From Luffa acutangula (Eukaryota > Streptophyta > Magnoliopsida > Cucurbitales > Cucurbitaceae), in the NCBI GenBank assembly GCA_036850905.1, contig CM072089.1, positions 41,823,119-41,887,118 of the forward strand: DNA of 64,000 nt. Reading direction: 5' to 3'. Below the pieces are notes generated by a model. It did not search any database and was not told the origin of the DNA. It was given only the letters and a program-made list of their open reading frames with translations. The position numbers were made by a program, and so were the translations under genes. The first letter of the stretch is position 1. The number at the start of each line of letters is the position of its first letter. Positions 21,549 through 33,894 of this stretch are shown here, piece after piece.

Positions 21549-23941
21549 TGCTGAAAAACAAACAAGTGACCGTATTAGTTATCTATGCCTTAACCCATCA
21601 CACAAGCAATACAAACAATTGCATACATCCAATCAATTTTGCAAACAAACAATCAAAGAACCCTAATAAAACTATGATTGTGTTTCGCAACGATGCTTTA
21701 GAGGTTTAGAAGAACAGCCACCGAAGGATGATCAGTTGTTCCTCCTCTAAAATGAGACTCTTCTCAGTCAATTTCTAATACCAGAATAACTCATATTCCA
21801 TTAGATATTAACCACCGTTGTTCGGTCAAGGATTTGTTAACAAATTAACTCCTCCCCGTAAGTGTAACCCTCCCACTTTTAGATCCCAGAGGCACGCACC
21901 AACAGGCTACCGTTAGGAAAGACAACTGTTGGTAATTAGCCTAAGTGACCCTATCCTATTCAGGAGTTCACGGTGTTCCGAATCCTATGATCAGGCCCTC
22001 CGAAGGGATGGTTGCGCCGAGACAACACGCAGGCGGATCATAGGAATCTCACGTTGTGACCTAGGGGCGGAGACCGAAGGATACGTTGACACGTGTCCTG
22101 CTCCCACTTACTATAGTCACTTTCCCCATTCACCTTGGTATTGACCCATGCAAACACTCTCCGAAGGGAGGCCGCGCTAAAACGACACAAAGCCGAGCAT
22201 GGATCTCACGGTGTGAACATCACAGGGACGCAGGAGCAAAACTCGATTTAAATCAAGTTTTGTAATTTTTCCTCCCACTAAAGTAACCTATTATTAATTT
22301 TAGGGTTTGATTAAACCTAGATAAATCCGGCTAAGTCATTTATCTAAGTCTAGTCCTATTATAACTATTATAATAAGACCTAATGTCTAGGTGTATTAAA
22401 CCAATTTAATTAACCTAGCGACATTATTCTAACATTAACCTGAGATTAATTCAACTCCGGTGTTCCAGATCCGTTCCCAGGTAGGAGGTGTTCCGTTAAC
22501 CGTCAACTTAAATACCTCCAATCCTTAGACAGAACTTCACTGGTAGAGTTCCCTTATAATCTTAGGAATGTTCGTCCTACTTAGTTCATTAAAACTATTT
22601 TAAAACTAAGTAAGATATTCTAATCCTATTAGATAATGATCTTAGGTCTAATTAATTTTAACCCATTAAAATTAATTCAATTTAACCTAAGATCCTATGT
22701 GAACATGCATATCTTGATTATAGATTGACGGTTTCTAATCATAAAATTTTAAACTATTTCAAAATTTTAATGATTAGCCCTATAATCATGCATACTATAG
22801 TTTTTAAAACAATTAACAATCATATTCAAGTTAATGAAATTCAAACTATAGTATTTTGCATTGCATGAAAATTAATATAACCTTTATATTAACCTATGGA
22901 TGTATCATGCTCAATGCAACTTGATTTCCATTTTAAATAATAAACAATTTTATTATAGCCAAAAGATGGAAAATCAACTTAGCATGCTGCAAACAAATTA
23001 TTTTTAATATAACTCTTATATTAAAACTATGTAATTGCATGCATCATACTTTTCCATTTTCATGAATTTAATATAACTCAATTATATATTAACAACTCAT
23101 GAAAATCAAACCATGCATTTCAATCATATATTATAATCTAATTATAACATACATAAATGCATGAGCATGCTTTATAACCTAAGGTGGGATTTCTAATTTT
23201 TATATGACATTCATAAAGCATATAAAATAGCATATGAACCGATTAATTGGCCTCTAGGACAAAATTAAAGCTAAATTACAATAATAAAGCAAAATTCTAT
23301 CCTATTACAGCCTGCTGCAGCCCCGAACCGGACCAAAACTGCTTTAAAATCGCCCAAACCGCTCGAACCAGCTCAAAACCGCTCGAACCGGACCGGAAAA
23401 ACACGAAACCAGCGTCAAAAACCGCCCAGTCAACGAACCAGGCGAACCAGTCAACGAATCACGCAGACCAGTCAACGAACCGGACGCCAGTCAACGAACC
23501 AAGCGCGAACCGCACGAATCCGAAGAACCGGGCGACGCAAACTGGACCGCTCCCTGGACCGCGCCTCATGACGTCAGCGTCCTCCATGCTGACGTCAGCC
23601 CTCGTCTGAATTTCGATTTTTTTTTTTTTTTTTTTTTTCGAAATTTTTGGAAAATCCTGCACTGTTCCAGCCGCAATTCCTCGCCGTTTTCCGCCGTTTT
23701 TGGCCAATTTTGGTCCCGATCTTCATCGTTCTTCAGCCTAAACTAGACTTGGACTTACAGAGACTCGATTTACAATTTAATTGCCCAAAAACGCAGGGGC
23801 CTTTACATTTGATCACATCAAAAAAATTGTAAATCTAAGGCCAATTAATCTCCAGTTCACAGCAAATTAACATTCATAATGCAATTAAATCCCACCTATA
23901 ACCAACGCAAATTTTAATTCACAAATTAAAATACAGAGAAG
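21549..23941 (-). other. leader of element C
   Basis: Read on the minus strand from the primer site: a CGGTTCG-rich minisatellite-like part (about 23320-23530, plus-strand AACCAGTCAACGAACC units), a T18-type run near 23620, AT-rich hairpins (22840-23170), one GTCTAAGG-type unit near 22480-22560, and a CTTCGG-rich part (plus-strand CCGAAGG at 21720, 22000, 22074, 22160). It ends at the acceptor-like site before gag. No gene seen. Confidence 0.72.
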
Positions 23942-23953
23942 GCTCTGATACCA
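23942..23953 (-). other. primer binding site of element C
   Basis: GCTCTGATACCA on plus, that is TGGTATCAGAGC on the element strand, two bases inside the LTR end at 23956. Confidence 0.93.
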
Positions 23954-23955
23954 AT

Positions 23956-25891
23956 TGCAGGGATAAAAGCCCTTGCGCAGCGAAAACTTACAGAACCTTT
24001 ACTCAGTTTTTAATTTGGAATAAAATACCAATACGTTTGGCAAAATAATAAAAATTACAGCAGTAAAATCAAAATAAAACTACTGAATTTTTAATAATAA
24101 AACATGCTTGACCTTATTTAGATCTAATCTAAATTGGATCCTAATGATCCTAGAATTCAAGAATAACTTACCCTTGAAGATTTCTTGAATTGCTTCACCA
24201 AAATTCCTTGGTTCTCCGCTGGAAAAAATTGTCACGAACACCACCACGAGGTTTCACCAGTATACTCAAAGGGATACCCGTCAAGAGCTTGTGGGAACTT
24301 GAAAATTCTAAGGATTTTCTTCTTCTCTGGAGACACACACTGATTTCCCAGAAAAACCAAAAACCACTGAGAGAGCGAGAGAGAGGGAGAGAGGCGTGAG
24401 ATTGGGAGAGATATCTGCAACCACCCACTGACCACGTCTCTTTATTTAAAAAAAAAAGAAAAAAGATAATTTCAGATAACTGAAATATCAGTTATCTGAT
24501 AACTTAATTAATTATAATTTTTAAAATCATAATTTTAAATTATAATTAATTATATTTTAATTAATCTAAATTAATTAAAATAACATTAATTTAAATCCAA
24601 TTTAAATTAATATCCCTCTTATCTTATAGTTTAATTAAATCAAATTTAATTAAACTAAATCAATTAATTAATTCGAAATTAATTAATAAAAATAAAATTG
24701 AACATCACATATTCAATTACTATTTTCTCTCTCAAAACTATAGTATTAATATACATCCAATGCATATTAATTATAACCTATAGTTTTAATATAAATCAAA
24801 TTCATATTTTAGTATAATATTCGAACACCTTCGAATATTCAATCCATCCTTAGAATTTTACCTCAACGCCCTAAATGAGCTACCGGTGGGACCTAATGGA
24901 CCTACAGATCAGAAGCTCCAACGATATGAGATTAGTTGGTTAAACTCATTATCCAAGTTAATCAATGTTCGTTAACTGTGGTTCACTCCACTAAAGAACC
25001 ACAGCTGCACTCTTCTCACTGCAGACATATTTCTGTGTCCACGGATATTGACCGTCAACAGCAAGTTAGCCCTTCACGTGTGTTCGTACCCCAGCTAGGT
25101 CAAATTACCGTTTTACCCCTGGGCTACCTCTTGGTCCTTAAGTACCAGTGCTCCTCTAATGAACAACCTGTTTGTGGTCCAACCAACAAACAGAAATCCC
25201 TCTTGTGCCATGAAGAGGGTAGGGCCCATTGTTCAAGACCCGGAGACACCACTTAAGGGAACACACCTCTACTTACCCTAGTATCGGGAAGGAGTGAATT
25301 CCATCTTGTAAGACTACGTTCCCAGCTCCCCACTCGGTCTTGTCCCCAAAATGGTAGGCTTATTGAGTCGGCGAACAGGCCACTCTCACCCGTACAAATC
25401 AAAGGACAATCCCTCATGGACAGGAGTCCATAATCCACTCAGGATTAAGGCCAAGTTGCCTAGGTCATCCTAGTGAAATAGAAACCAAACTAACTAACGG
25501 TGTTACAGTTAGTGGTTAACTATTTCGCGGTCCGGTCTTTGTGCAAACTCATTACACAGGATACCCCCACTCACATGTCAACCACATGAACGCGTTGGAT
25601 CATTACGTTTGTATCAGTATACAAAGCGGGCCGTATCCATAGTGTCACCAGGATAAGGTACCCAGCCTTATCCCTATACTACAGACCCTTTAGGCTAAAA
25701 CTTGAACATTGATCCCCGTATGTCCCTACATACTAGTTCAAGCCTCATTCTATTAGCCATGGATGTTTAGTTTATTGGATTAGGGTTAACAAGACAAGAT
25801 ATAATACAAACATTGAATAATACATCACTTTATTAATGTTCGGTCAAAAATACATTTACTATCTACGAGTTTTAGGGCATAAAACCCAACA
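23956..25891 (-). repeat. 5' LTR of element C (type A)
   Basis: 1936 bp. On the minus strand begins TGTTGGGTTTTATGCCC and ends ...CTTTTATCCCTGCA. A donor-like AAGG|GTAAGTTATT lies at about 24171. Its antisense frame equivalent to the MNNWFMVQP frame (from 25159 on plus) is interrupted by stops. Confidence 0.93.
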
Positions 25892-27242
25892 TGCAGGACA
25901 TCCCCAAATTCTGAAATGTCGTAAACTAGCTTTACGACCTTTCCAGAGCTCAAATGGTGTTTCAGAAACACTCTTTGAGAGAACTACGTTCAAGATATAA
26001 ACTGCAGTCTCTACTGCATAACCCCAAAACGAGTTAGGCAACTGAGCATAACTCATCATCGAACGAACCATGTCCAACAAGGTTCTGTTTCTCCTTTCTG
26101 ATACACCGTTTTTCTGAGGTGTACCAGGGGCTGAGAGTTGGGACGTAATTCCATGCTCTATCAAATAGTCTTGAAAACTTAAGTCCATATACTCTCCACC
26201 TCGATCGGATCGAAGTGTTTTTATCGTCTTACCTAATAGGTTCTCAACCTCGGCCTTATACTCCTTGAACTTTTCAAAAGCTTCGGACTTATGATGCATC
26301 AGGTAGAGATAGCCATACCTCGAATAATCATCAATGAAACTGATGAAATATTCGTACCCTCCTCGAGCTCTAATGTTCATTGGCCCACAGAGGTCCGAAT
26401 GAATGAGCTCTAAGGGCTCTTTGGCACGATAACCTTTTTCCGGTAAAAGGTCGTTTTGTCATCTTGCCCTCAAGGCATGATTCACAAGGAGGCAACGAGT
26501 CGTCTTCTAACTTGTTTAGAAGTCCACTCTTGACCAATCTCCCAATCCTATTGAGGTTGATATGGCCTAACCTCAAGTGCCAGAGATAGGTATCTTGAGA
26601 AACTCTTCGCTTTTTAGGTTGAGTCTCAACGGTTTTAAACATCTCGTGATTTAAAATAGCTTTAGACTTAATTGGTCTCAAAACATATAATTTATTCTTC
26701 AAGTTTGCAGAGCAAACATCAATACCTCTTTTAGTTATGAACGCTTCATTAACAGAAAAAGAAATTGAGTAACCTTGTTCTAATAAACAAGATAAAGAAA
26801 TAAAATTTCTTTTAATCTTCGGAACTATGTACACATTATCTAATATCATGTAGCGTTCCTTGGTGAAGAATAATTTTATGTCTCCCACTGCAATAGCCGA
26901 GATGACTTCTCCTGTTCCAACTTTAAGAGTCATCTCTCCAGCTATTAGCTGTTGCCAGGAACTCATTCCTTGAAATGAAGAACATACGTGATTAGTGGCA
27001 CCTGAATCGAGTATCCAGGCAGAATCGTCGTTTTCCACTAAACACGTTTCCAAGACTAATAAATCACATTTAGAGTCGTGGATCATGTTTTTCTTGGCTA
27101 CACAGTTAGTTTGAGGACATTCCCCAGTTGAGACCAAACCTAAATTCTTTGCCACGTGTTTAGCGTTTAAGCAAGTATTCTTAGTCGAATGTACTAAACC
27201 GTTTAATTTGGCATTTGACAAAGCACATACGTTTTTCGACAT
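25892..27242 (-). pseudogene. pol: element D pol, 5' part (gag-less), cut by element C
   Basis: Starts at the ATG at 27240-27242 after TTTGTTTCAGCAAT. About 70 residues with no gag similarity (MSKNVCALSNAKLN..., several Cys) lead straight into the protease (DSGATNH), then integrase (HLRLGHI, CESC, then SDRGGEY and ERRNRT). A one-base insertion in a T run at 26435-26439 shifts the frame in the integrase HHCC-core linker; the second half is open from about 26380 down to 25892, where element C begins. The matching C-terminal half is fused to element C's pol at 16255-18154. Confidence 0.9.
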
Positions 27243-29647
27243 ATTGCTGAAACAAACAAATTAATCTCTATTAGAAACATGCACTAAACCCATTAATCAC
27301 ATTTATCCAATCAGATTTAGCAAAAGCAATCATCGACCCATATATACAATTGATTTATTTTGCAACGATACTTCAGGGGTTTAGAATAACCGCTACCGTA
27401 GGGCAGTCAGCTACTCCTCCTCTGAATCGAGACAATCTCGACCAAATACTATTCCCAGAATAACTCTTACTCCAATAGTTATTAGCTAACGTTAATTTGG
27501 TCAAGACCATCTTGTAAGTGTTACCCATCATTTTCAGATTGCAGAGGGCGGCCCCAACAATGCCACCGTAGGGAAGAGCTAATGTTGGGAATGGTCCTAG
27601 GAAACCCTATCCATTTCTGGAGTTTGCGTTGCTCTTAATCCCATGCGCAAGCCCTCCGTAGGGTGATCGCTCCAAGGGCGACTCGCAGGCAGCGCATAGG
27701 AATCTCACGGTGCAACCTAATGATGGAGATCGCAGGATACGTTTGACACGTTTCATTCTCCCACTTACTATGAACACTTTCCCCATTCACCTTGATATTA
27801 ACCCATGCAAACACCATCCGTAGGGGGACGCTCCCAGGGCGCCTCGAGGCCAAGCATGGATCTCACGGTGTGAACTCAGGGGGACGTGAGAGTAGAAACT
27901 TAATATGAATATTTCGTTTCTATACTTTTCCTCCCACTAAAGTGTCGTAAAGTTTTAGGGTCTATTACTTAGGTAAATTCCGGCTAAATGAATCTAAGTC
28001 TATGCCTTATTAAACAAGGTCTTTACACTAAATGTCTAGGTGAATTAAACTCTTTTAATAACCTAGTGACATTGCATGCTAGTAACACTTTGGTTAATTC
28101 AACTCAGGTTCCGAACCATTTGCCGGGAGAGTTCCCCTATAACCAAGGTCTTATGTCCTACTTACTCAAATTTTAAAACTATTTAAAAAAAAAAACTAAG
28201 TAAGACATATTTCTAATCCTATTAAAAAAGGCCATCTTAGATCTATTTCATTTTAAACCATTTAAAGAATGATAAGATCCTAAGATCCTATGTTAGCATG
28301 CAACTCTTTGTTATAGGTTTTATGGATTGTATTCATTAACTATTATAACTCTTATAACTTTTAATGAATTAACCCTATAACATGCTTTCTAATGGTGTTT
28401 AAAAGCATATAACAATCAATCATTCAAGTTATAAGAAAAGCACCATTTAGAAACAACCTATGTCTAGGTTTGCTTTATACTACGATGTCTAGGTGATAAC
28501 ACTTTAAAACCTCACACCGCTCACGCATGCTCATAAAACTCGAGTTAACTTAACTCAAGAACCGACTCGATGCCCAGGTAGGAGGTGTTCCGTAAACCGT
28601 CAACTTAAATACCTCCAGCCTTAGACAGCATCTTGTCGGGTGAGTTCTCTCGTAACCATTGTTTTACAAGATATCGACCTAAACTATGCAAGTTGATCGA
28701 ATCGTTGAAGGTTCATTAACCTAAGGGATTATGCACTTAATCTTGTTATAGATTTTAGATTTCTATCTCTTTTTATAACAATTATAAAAAAAATCCATAA
28801 CAAGCCTAATTTGAGAATAACACTTATAATAAAGCTAATGAAATTTCATGCTTCATGCTTGGTTAATTTTATCAATTAATAATTATAACTATTATAAGAA
28901 TAATCAATTTTAATTAACCATTCAAGCATGAATCTCCCTAAATTAATACAACACTTATATTAATTAAACATGAAATATCCCTCATGCATTTGAATTAATC
29001 AATAACACTTATTAAAATTAAACAAATGCATGAACATGCTTTCCTATGGTGGGGTTTTAAAACTATATGGCATGCTCATAATGCACATACATCCATTTAA
29101 TTAAATAATACATTCACAATGCATAAAGTAATTAAACCAAGCTAAAATGGAATAGTTTGGCAATTTTTAAAAAAAACACAAGTAATTTCACTAATTATTA
29201 TAATAATAATTAATAAATAAACTTGCAACACGCCCGAGCTTCACGAACCATCCCGAACCGCTCATCCAAGCAATGAACCGGTCATGCAATGAGTGAAATG
29301 AGGCTGCAACAGACCGAGCCGGACCAAAAGGCAGCAGCTGAACCGGAATGAAAAAAAACTGCTGCTCAAATTAAAAAACAGCTTGCTCGAATTTTCATTT
29401 TCTGCTGCGTCTTCTCCGGTTTTTCTTCAATTTTACAGCCTATATGGACTCTAATGACTCTATAAAAATTACAGACTATAGTACACACATTAACGCTCTT
29501 ACATATCCGAGCAATTACAATTTCATGAAGGTTTGAATGCTCGAAAAATTGCCAAACCAGAACACTTCCATTTTAGCACACAGAAAATTCAATTTCAAAA
29601 TGGTACCCACCAAAGCAAAATTAAAACGAATTAAGTGCTCTAATCAT
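27243..29647 (-). other. leader of element D
   Basis: Same modules as A: GTCTAAGG-type units (about 28100-28150 and 28560-28640 on plus), hairpins of the TTATATTA type, and CTACGG motifs (plus-strand CCGTAGGG at 27396, 27565, 27655, 27817). Ends at CAG (27247-27249) just before the ATG. No gene seen. Confidence 0.72.
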
Positions 29648-29659
29648 GCTCTGATACCA
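29648..29659 (-). other. primer binding site of element D
   Basis: GCTCTGATACCA on plus, the complement of TGGTATCAGAGC, two bases from the LTR. Confidence 0.93.
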
Positions 29660-29661
29660 AT

Positions 29662-31593
29662 TGAAGGTGTACATATTACACATATGGAAGCAATTGAAGA
29701 TCGAAAGCACTTAAGACATTCAATTTTACTCCTAAAGCATGCATGTTCTAGAAAAGACAGAATAGAGAGTTTAGAAAACACCAACCTTTGTAGCTCACTT
29801 ATGTTGAACTCCTTGTGGTGTTTGCCTCTCCTATGCTCCTTGGACAACCTCTAGAGTCTTCCCCACTATACTCCGGGCCAAGAACGACTTGTGGGAGTCT
29901 ATATAAGATAGGGAATGGGAAGGGAATGCTTGAAGCATCAAACAATGGAGAAGAATGAGAGATGAGAGAACTTTGAGTCCAAATTCCAGCAGCATAACAT
30001 TAAAGAAAATGGCTCTCTTATGTTTGAATATGATTCAAACTCCTTTTAAAGACATTCTCCATGCAAAGCCAAGCCTCAAGACACAAGACACATGGTGTAT
30101 TTGCAAGCTCAAGTGGATTCTAGGTGTACATTACACAAGACATGCAACAATGCATGAGTGAGTTGTCTTTCCACTTTGAATGATCATGCATTAAGTGGAT
30201 TTCCAACTAAATCCACTAAATTCAAATTGAAATCAAATTTCAAGCTTGCAAATTACCCCCAATTTCAATTCTAAATTGAAATTGATTGCTTGGTAATTAA
30301 TTTCAAAATTTCCAAATTAATTTTGATATGATTAATCTAATTAATCTTTGTTATCTTGTGCAATTCCATATATATGATTCCTAATACATATATATAGTAT
30401 TCAAAACACTTTTAAATACTTCATCTCTCATTTTCTAATTTAATTCATAATTAAATTATTGTGTCAAACACAATTTACGACAATACCCTTTTTCCCGTTT
30501 TTGAACGATTCAAAGCTTCCTATCTTTTGTTCTAGGCTTAATTCCGATATGAGCTAGTAGGGGGACCTAATGGACCTATAGATCATGGGCTCCAACAATT
30601 CGAGGCTAACCGACTAATCTCATTGTCCAAGCTAGCCAACATTCGTTAACTATCGGGACACTCCACTACAGCCCAATAGTTGCACTCCCCTCACTATAGA
30701 TATATTTCCGTCCACTTGATTTAACCATGATTAGTAAGTCGATCCTTCACAGGTTGTTCGTAGCTATAGCTAGGTCAATAAGCCGTTTTACCCCTATAGT
30801 ACTTATAGTTCCTTAAGTCCCACTGATCCTCTAATGAACAATTGGTTTATGGTCCAACCAATAAACCGAATCCCTCTCGGGCCAATGAGAGGGCGGGATC
30901 CCTTGGTTCAAGCCCCGGAGTCAGCACTTAAGGGAACAACCTCTCTACTATCCCTTATTCGGGTAGGAGTGAATTCTTTCTTGCACGACTATGTCCCCAG
31001 CTATCTACCCGTTCCTATTCCTGAAATGGGAGGCTTATTGAGTCGGCGATACTGAGCCACTCTCACCTATGCAGATCTAAGGATAAGCCCGAATAAACAG
31101 GAGTTCATAGTTAGCTCAGGATTAAGATCGAGTTACCTAGGTCATCACATGAAATAGTCAGTCTCGTCAGTAAACGGTGTTATAAAGCGAGAGCGACTTA
31201 TTTCTCGGTCTTGGTCTTATGCAAACTCATTGCACAGGACGCCCCCACTCGCATGTCTCTACATGGACGATTTAGGATCACATCGTCTATACCATCTATA
31301 AAGTGGGCCGCGTCTCATAGTGTCTCCAGAATAAGGTACCCAACCCTATTCCTATACTATAGACCGTTTTGGCTATTACTCAAGCTTGATCCACTTTTAT
31401 GTCTCTACATAAAGCTCAAGTGTTCATCCTATAGCCATGGATCTTAGTTTATTGGATTTGGGTTATTATATGTGCAATTTAATTTATTCAGTAATGACTT
31501 TTACTGAATCAATCTCGATAACACCTTTATCGAATAAGTATATAATTTGTTTAACATTCACTATCTACGAGTTTTAGGGCACCAATCCCAACA
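29662..31593 (-). repeat. 5' LTR of element D (type B)
   Basis: 1932 bp, near-identical to 14149-16078. The outer end ...CCCAACA abuts CAAGT, the target duplication. Carries the recurring antisense open frame at 30834-31055. TATA-like CTTATATAGAC on the minus strand near 29895. Confidence 0.95.
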
Positions 31594-31598
31594 CAAGT

Positions 31599-32145
31599 AA
31601 TTTGTTTGTTTCAGCAATATGTCAAAAAACGTATGTGCTTTGTCTGACATCAAATTAAATAGTTTAGAACATCATATGAAGAATACGCACTTAAACACTG
31701 AAAAGGTGGCAAAAACTTTATTGGTCTTAAACGAGAAACATCCTTGACCAAACTGCTTAGCTTACGAGAACGCTACCAAAGACTTACTAGTCTTGGAAAC
31801 GTGCTTAGTGGAGAACAACAGTTCTTCCTGGATACTTGATTCAGAGGCCACAAACCAGGTTTTTCTTCATTCCTAGGAACAACTTGGGGCTGGAGAAATG
31901 ACTCTCAAAGTTAGAACTTGAGAAGTTGTCTCAGCTATAGCAGTAGGAAGCACAAAATTATTTTTTCAAGAAAACAAGTACATATTATTAGATAATGTGT
32001 ACGCAGATCCAAAGATTAAAAGAAATCTGATTTATGTGTCTTGTTTGCCCCAACAAACTTATTCCATATCTTTCTCACTAAATAAAGTTTTCATTTCCAG
32101 AAAGGGAATTAATGTCTGTTCAGCTATAATGGAAAAACAGTTATA
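31599..32145 (+). pseudogene. pol: element B pol, piece 1 (N-terminus and protease)
   Basis: Resumes right after D's target duplication. ATG at 31619-31621 after TTTGTTTGTTTCAG. The first 41 codons (MSKNVCALSDIKLNS...) match the gag-less start of element D and then meet a TGA (31745). Downstream the protease motif reads DSEAT instead of DSGAT, and several frame breaks follow. The piece ends at the MITE, whose 9-bp target duplication is 32137-32145. Confidence 0.85.
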
Positions 32146-32814
32146 GGGAAAAATACACTTTTGGTCCCTGAGGTTTGGTTTAGGTTTCGTTTTGGTCCTT
32201 GAGGTTTCAAACTCAACATTTTAGTCCCTGAGGTTTGCATTTAGTAGCATTTTTGTCCCTCCATCAATTTTTCCGTTAAAAACTAACAGTTTACTGATGT
32301 GGCACTAATTTTTTATTTAAAAAAAATTATTTTTAAAATTTTAAAATATAAATATATTGAAATACTAAAAATAATATTATTTTATATTATTTTATTTATT
32401 TCTTCTTCTTCTTCTTTATTTTTCTTTTTCTTATTCTTCTTCTTCCTCGTCCAGCAGCCATCGACGCTGATGACTGCTGGACAAGGAAGAAGAAGAATAA
32501 GAAGAAAAATAAGAAAAAGAAAAATAAAGAAAAATGTGGTGGAGAGAGAAAGAATAAATGAATAAATTAAAAATATATATATATATATATATTTATTATT
32601 TTAATATATCTATACTTTAAGAAATAAAAAATGATTTGTTAAATTAAAAAATCAACGCCACGTCAGCAATTCGTTAAATTCTAACAGAAAATTGGATGGA
32701 GGGACCAAATTGCAACTAAAATCAAACCTCAAGGACTAAATTTTTGAGTTTGAAGCCTCAGGGACCAAAATGAAACCTAACTCAAACCTCAGGGACTAAA
32801 AGTGTATTTTTCCC
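32146..32814 (+). mobile_element. MULE-type MITE with long terminal inverted repeats
   Basis: 669 bp. Ends are inverted copies starting GGGAAAAATACACTTTTGG and remain similar for close to 190 bp, with GGTCCCTGAGGTTTG repeated several times in each arm. A 9-bp target duplication (ACAGTTATA at 32137-32145, AAAGTTATA at 32815-32823, 8 of 9 equal) points to the Mutator superfamily. The centre is also a fold-back: a CTTCTTCTT-rich arm and its complement around GTCCAGCAG / CTGCTGGAC. No transposase. The 88-codon frame here is simple-sequence noise. Strand is arbitrary. Confidence 0.88.
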
Positions 32815-32823
32815 AAAGTTATA

Positions 32824-33894
32824 TGTTCTAAGACCAATCGAGAGTATAACAGTTAATAATATTGAAATGTTCAAAACTGCTACTACTCAAAGTAATAAAA
32901 GGCAAAGAGTTTCTCCTAAAGAGAATACCTATCTTTGGCACCTAAGGTTATGCCACATAAATCTTAATAGGATTGGGAGATTGGTCAAGAGTGGAATTCT
33001 AAGCGAGTTAGAAGATGACTCATTACCTCCCTGTGAGTCATGCCTTGAAGGCAAGATGACAAAACGACCTTTTATTAGAAAAGGTTATATGGCCGAAGAA
33101 TCTCTAGAGCTCATACATTCAAACCTTTATGGTCCGATGAATGTTAAAGCACGAGGAGGGTATGAATACTTCATCAGTTTTATTGATGATTATTCTAGGT
33201 ATGGATATCTTTACCTAATGCATCGTAAGTCCGAAGTCCTTGAAAGGTTCAAGGAGTACAAGGCAGAAGTTGAGAATTTATTAGGTAAAACAATAAAAAC
33301 GTTTCGATATGATAGAGGTGGAAACTATATGGATTTAGAATTCCAAGACTATTTGATAGAACACGGAATCACATCCCAACTCTCAGCACCTGGTACACCT
33401 CAGCAGAACGGTGTATCGGAAAGGAGAAACATAACCCTATTTGATATGGTTTGTTCCATGATGAGTTATGCTCAATTTCCTGACTCGTTTTGGGGTCATG
33501 CAGTGTAGACTGTCATTTATATTTTGAACAACGTTCCATCCAAAAGTGTTTATGAAACACCATTTAAATTGTGAAAAGGGAGTAAAACTAGTTTACGTTA
33601 CTTTAGAATTTGGGGATGTCCAACACACGTGCTTCTGACTAACTCGAAGAAACCTAGAACCCCGTTCAAAATTGTGCCTATTTGTAGTCTACCCCAAGGA
33701 AACAAGAGGTGGATACTTCTTCGATCCACAAGAGAATGAGGTATTTGTATCCACAAATGCCAAATTCTTAGAAGAAGACCACATTAGAAATCATAAGCCA
33801 CGAAGCAAAATAGTGTTGAGCGAATTGTCGAACAAAACTACAGAAACATCAACAAGAGTTGTTGATGAAACTGAGACCTCGAGTCAATCACGTC
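32824..33894 (+). pseudogene. pol: element B pol, piece 2 (integrase)
   Basis: Continues after the MITE at YVLRPIES. Integrase features: HLRLCH (the usual GH is changed), CESC, SNLYGP (catalytic Asp replaced by Asn in the usual SDLCGP), YDRGGN (the usual SDRGGE altered), ERRN. Open from 32867 to 33508, then frame breaks, with a later piece at 33672-33894 (YPKETRGGYFFDPQENEV). At least one catalytic residue is lost, so it is inactive. It ends in the linker to RT at a type-A LTR insertion. Confidence 0.88.

Larger units (their letters stand above)
18154..25891 (-). mobile_element. Copia element C, 3' end deleted, inserted in element D
   Basis: A minus-strand Copia element with a type-A 5' LTR (25891-23956), primer site, leader, gag and pol. 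It sits in element D's integrase directly after the WGCPA-coding sequence at 25892. Its RNase H, polypurine tract and 3' LTR are missing, as are some 20-30 codons of D. The deletion runs from C's RT to D's integrase end, so no second target duplication remains. It is the only Copia element here with a gag gene. Confidence 0.9.
14149..31593 (-). mobile_element. Copia element D, type-B LTRs, carrying nested element C
   Basis: Flanked by a perfect 5-bp target duplication CAAGT (14144-14148 and 31594-31598). The two LTRs, 1930 and 1932 bp, differ at roughly 25-30 positions by eye (about 1.4%), so insertion is recent on a plant scale. On the minus strand: 5' LTR 31593-29662, primer site, leader, gag-less pol to about 25892, insertion of element C, rest of pol from about 18154 to 16255, polypurine tract, 3' LTR 16078-14149. 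Confidence 0.95.

Noticed and set aside
23247..23609. 120-codon frame rich in NQS/T and P
   Set aside because: It is antisense translation of the AACCAGTCAACGAACC minisatellite in the leader of element C.
24190..24435. Overlapping frames on both strands in the LTR of C
   Set aside because: Lie in the R/U5 part of a type-A LTR; no coding signature and not kept in other LTRs.
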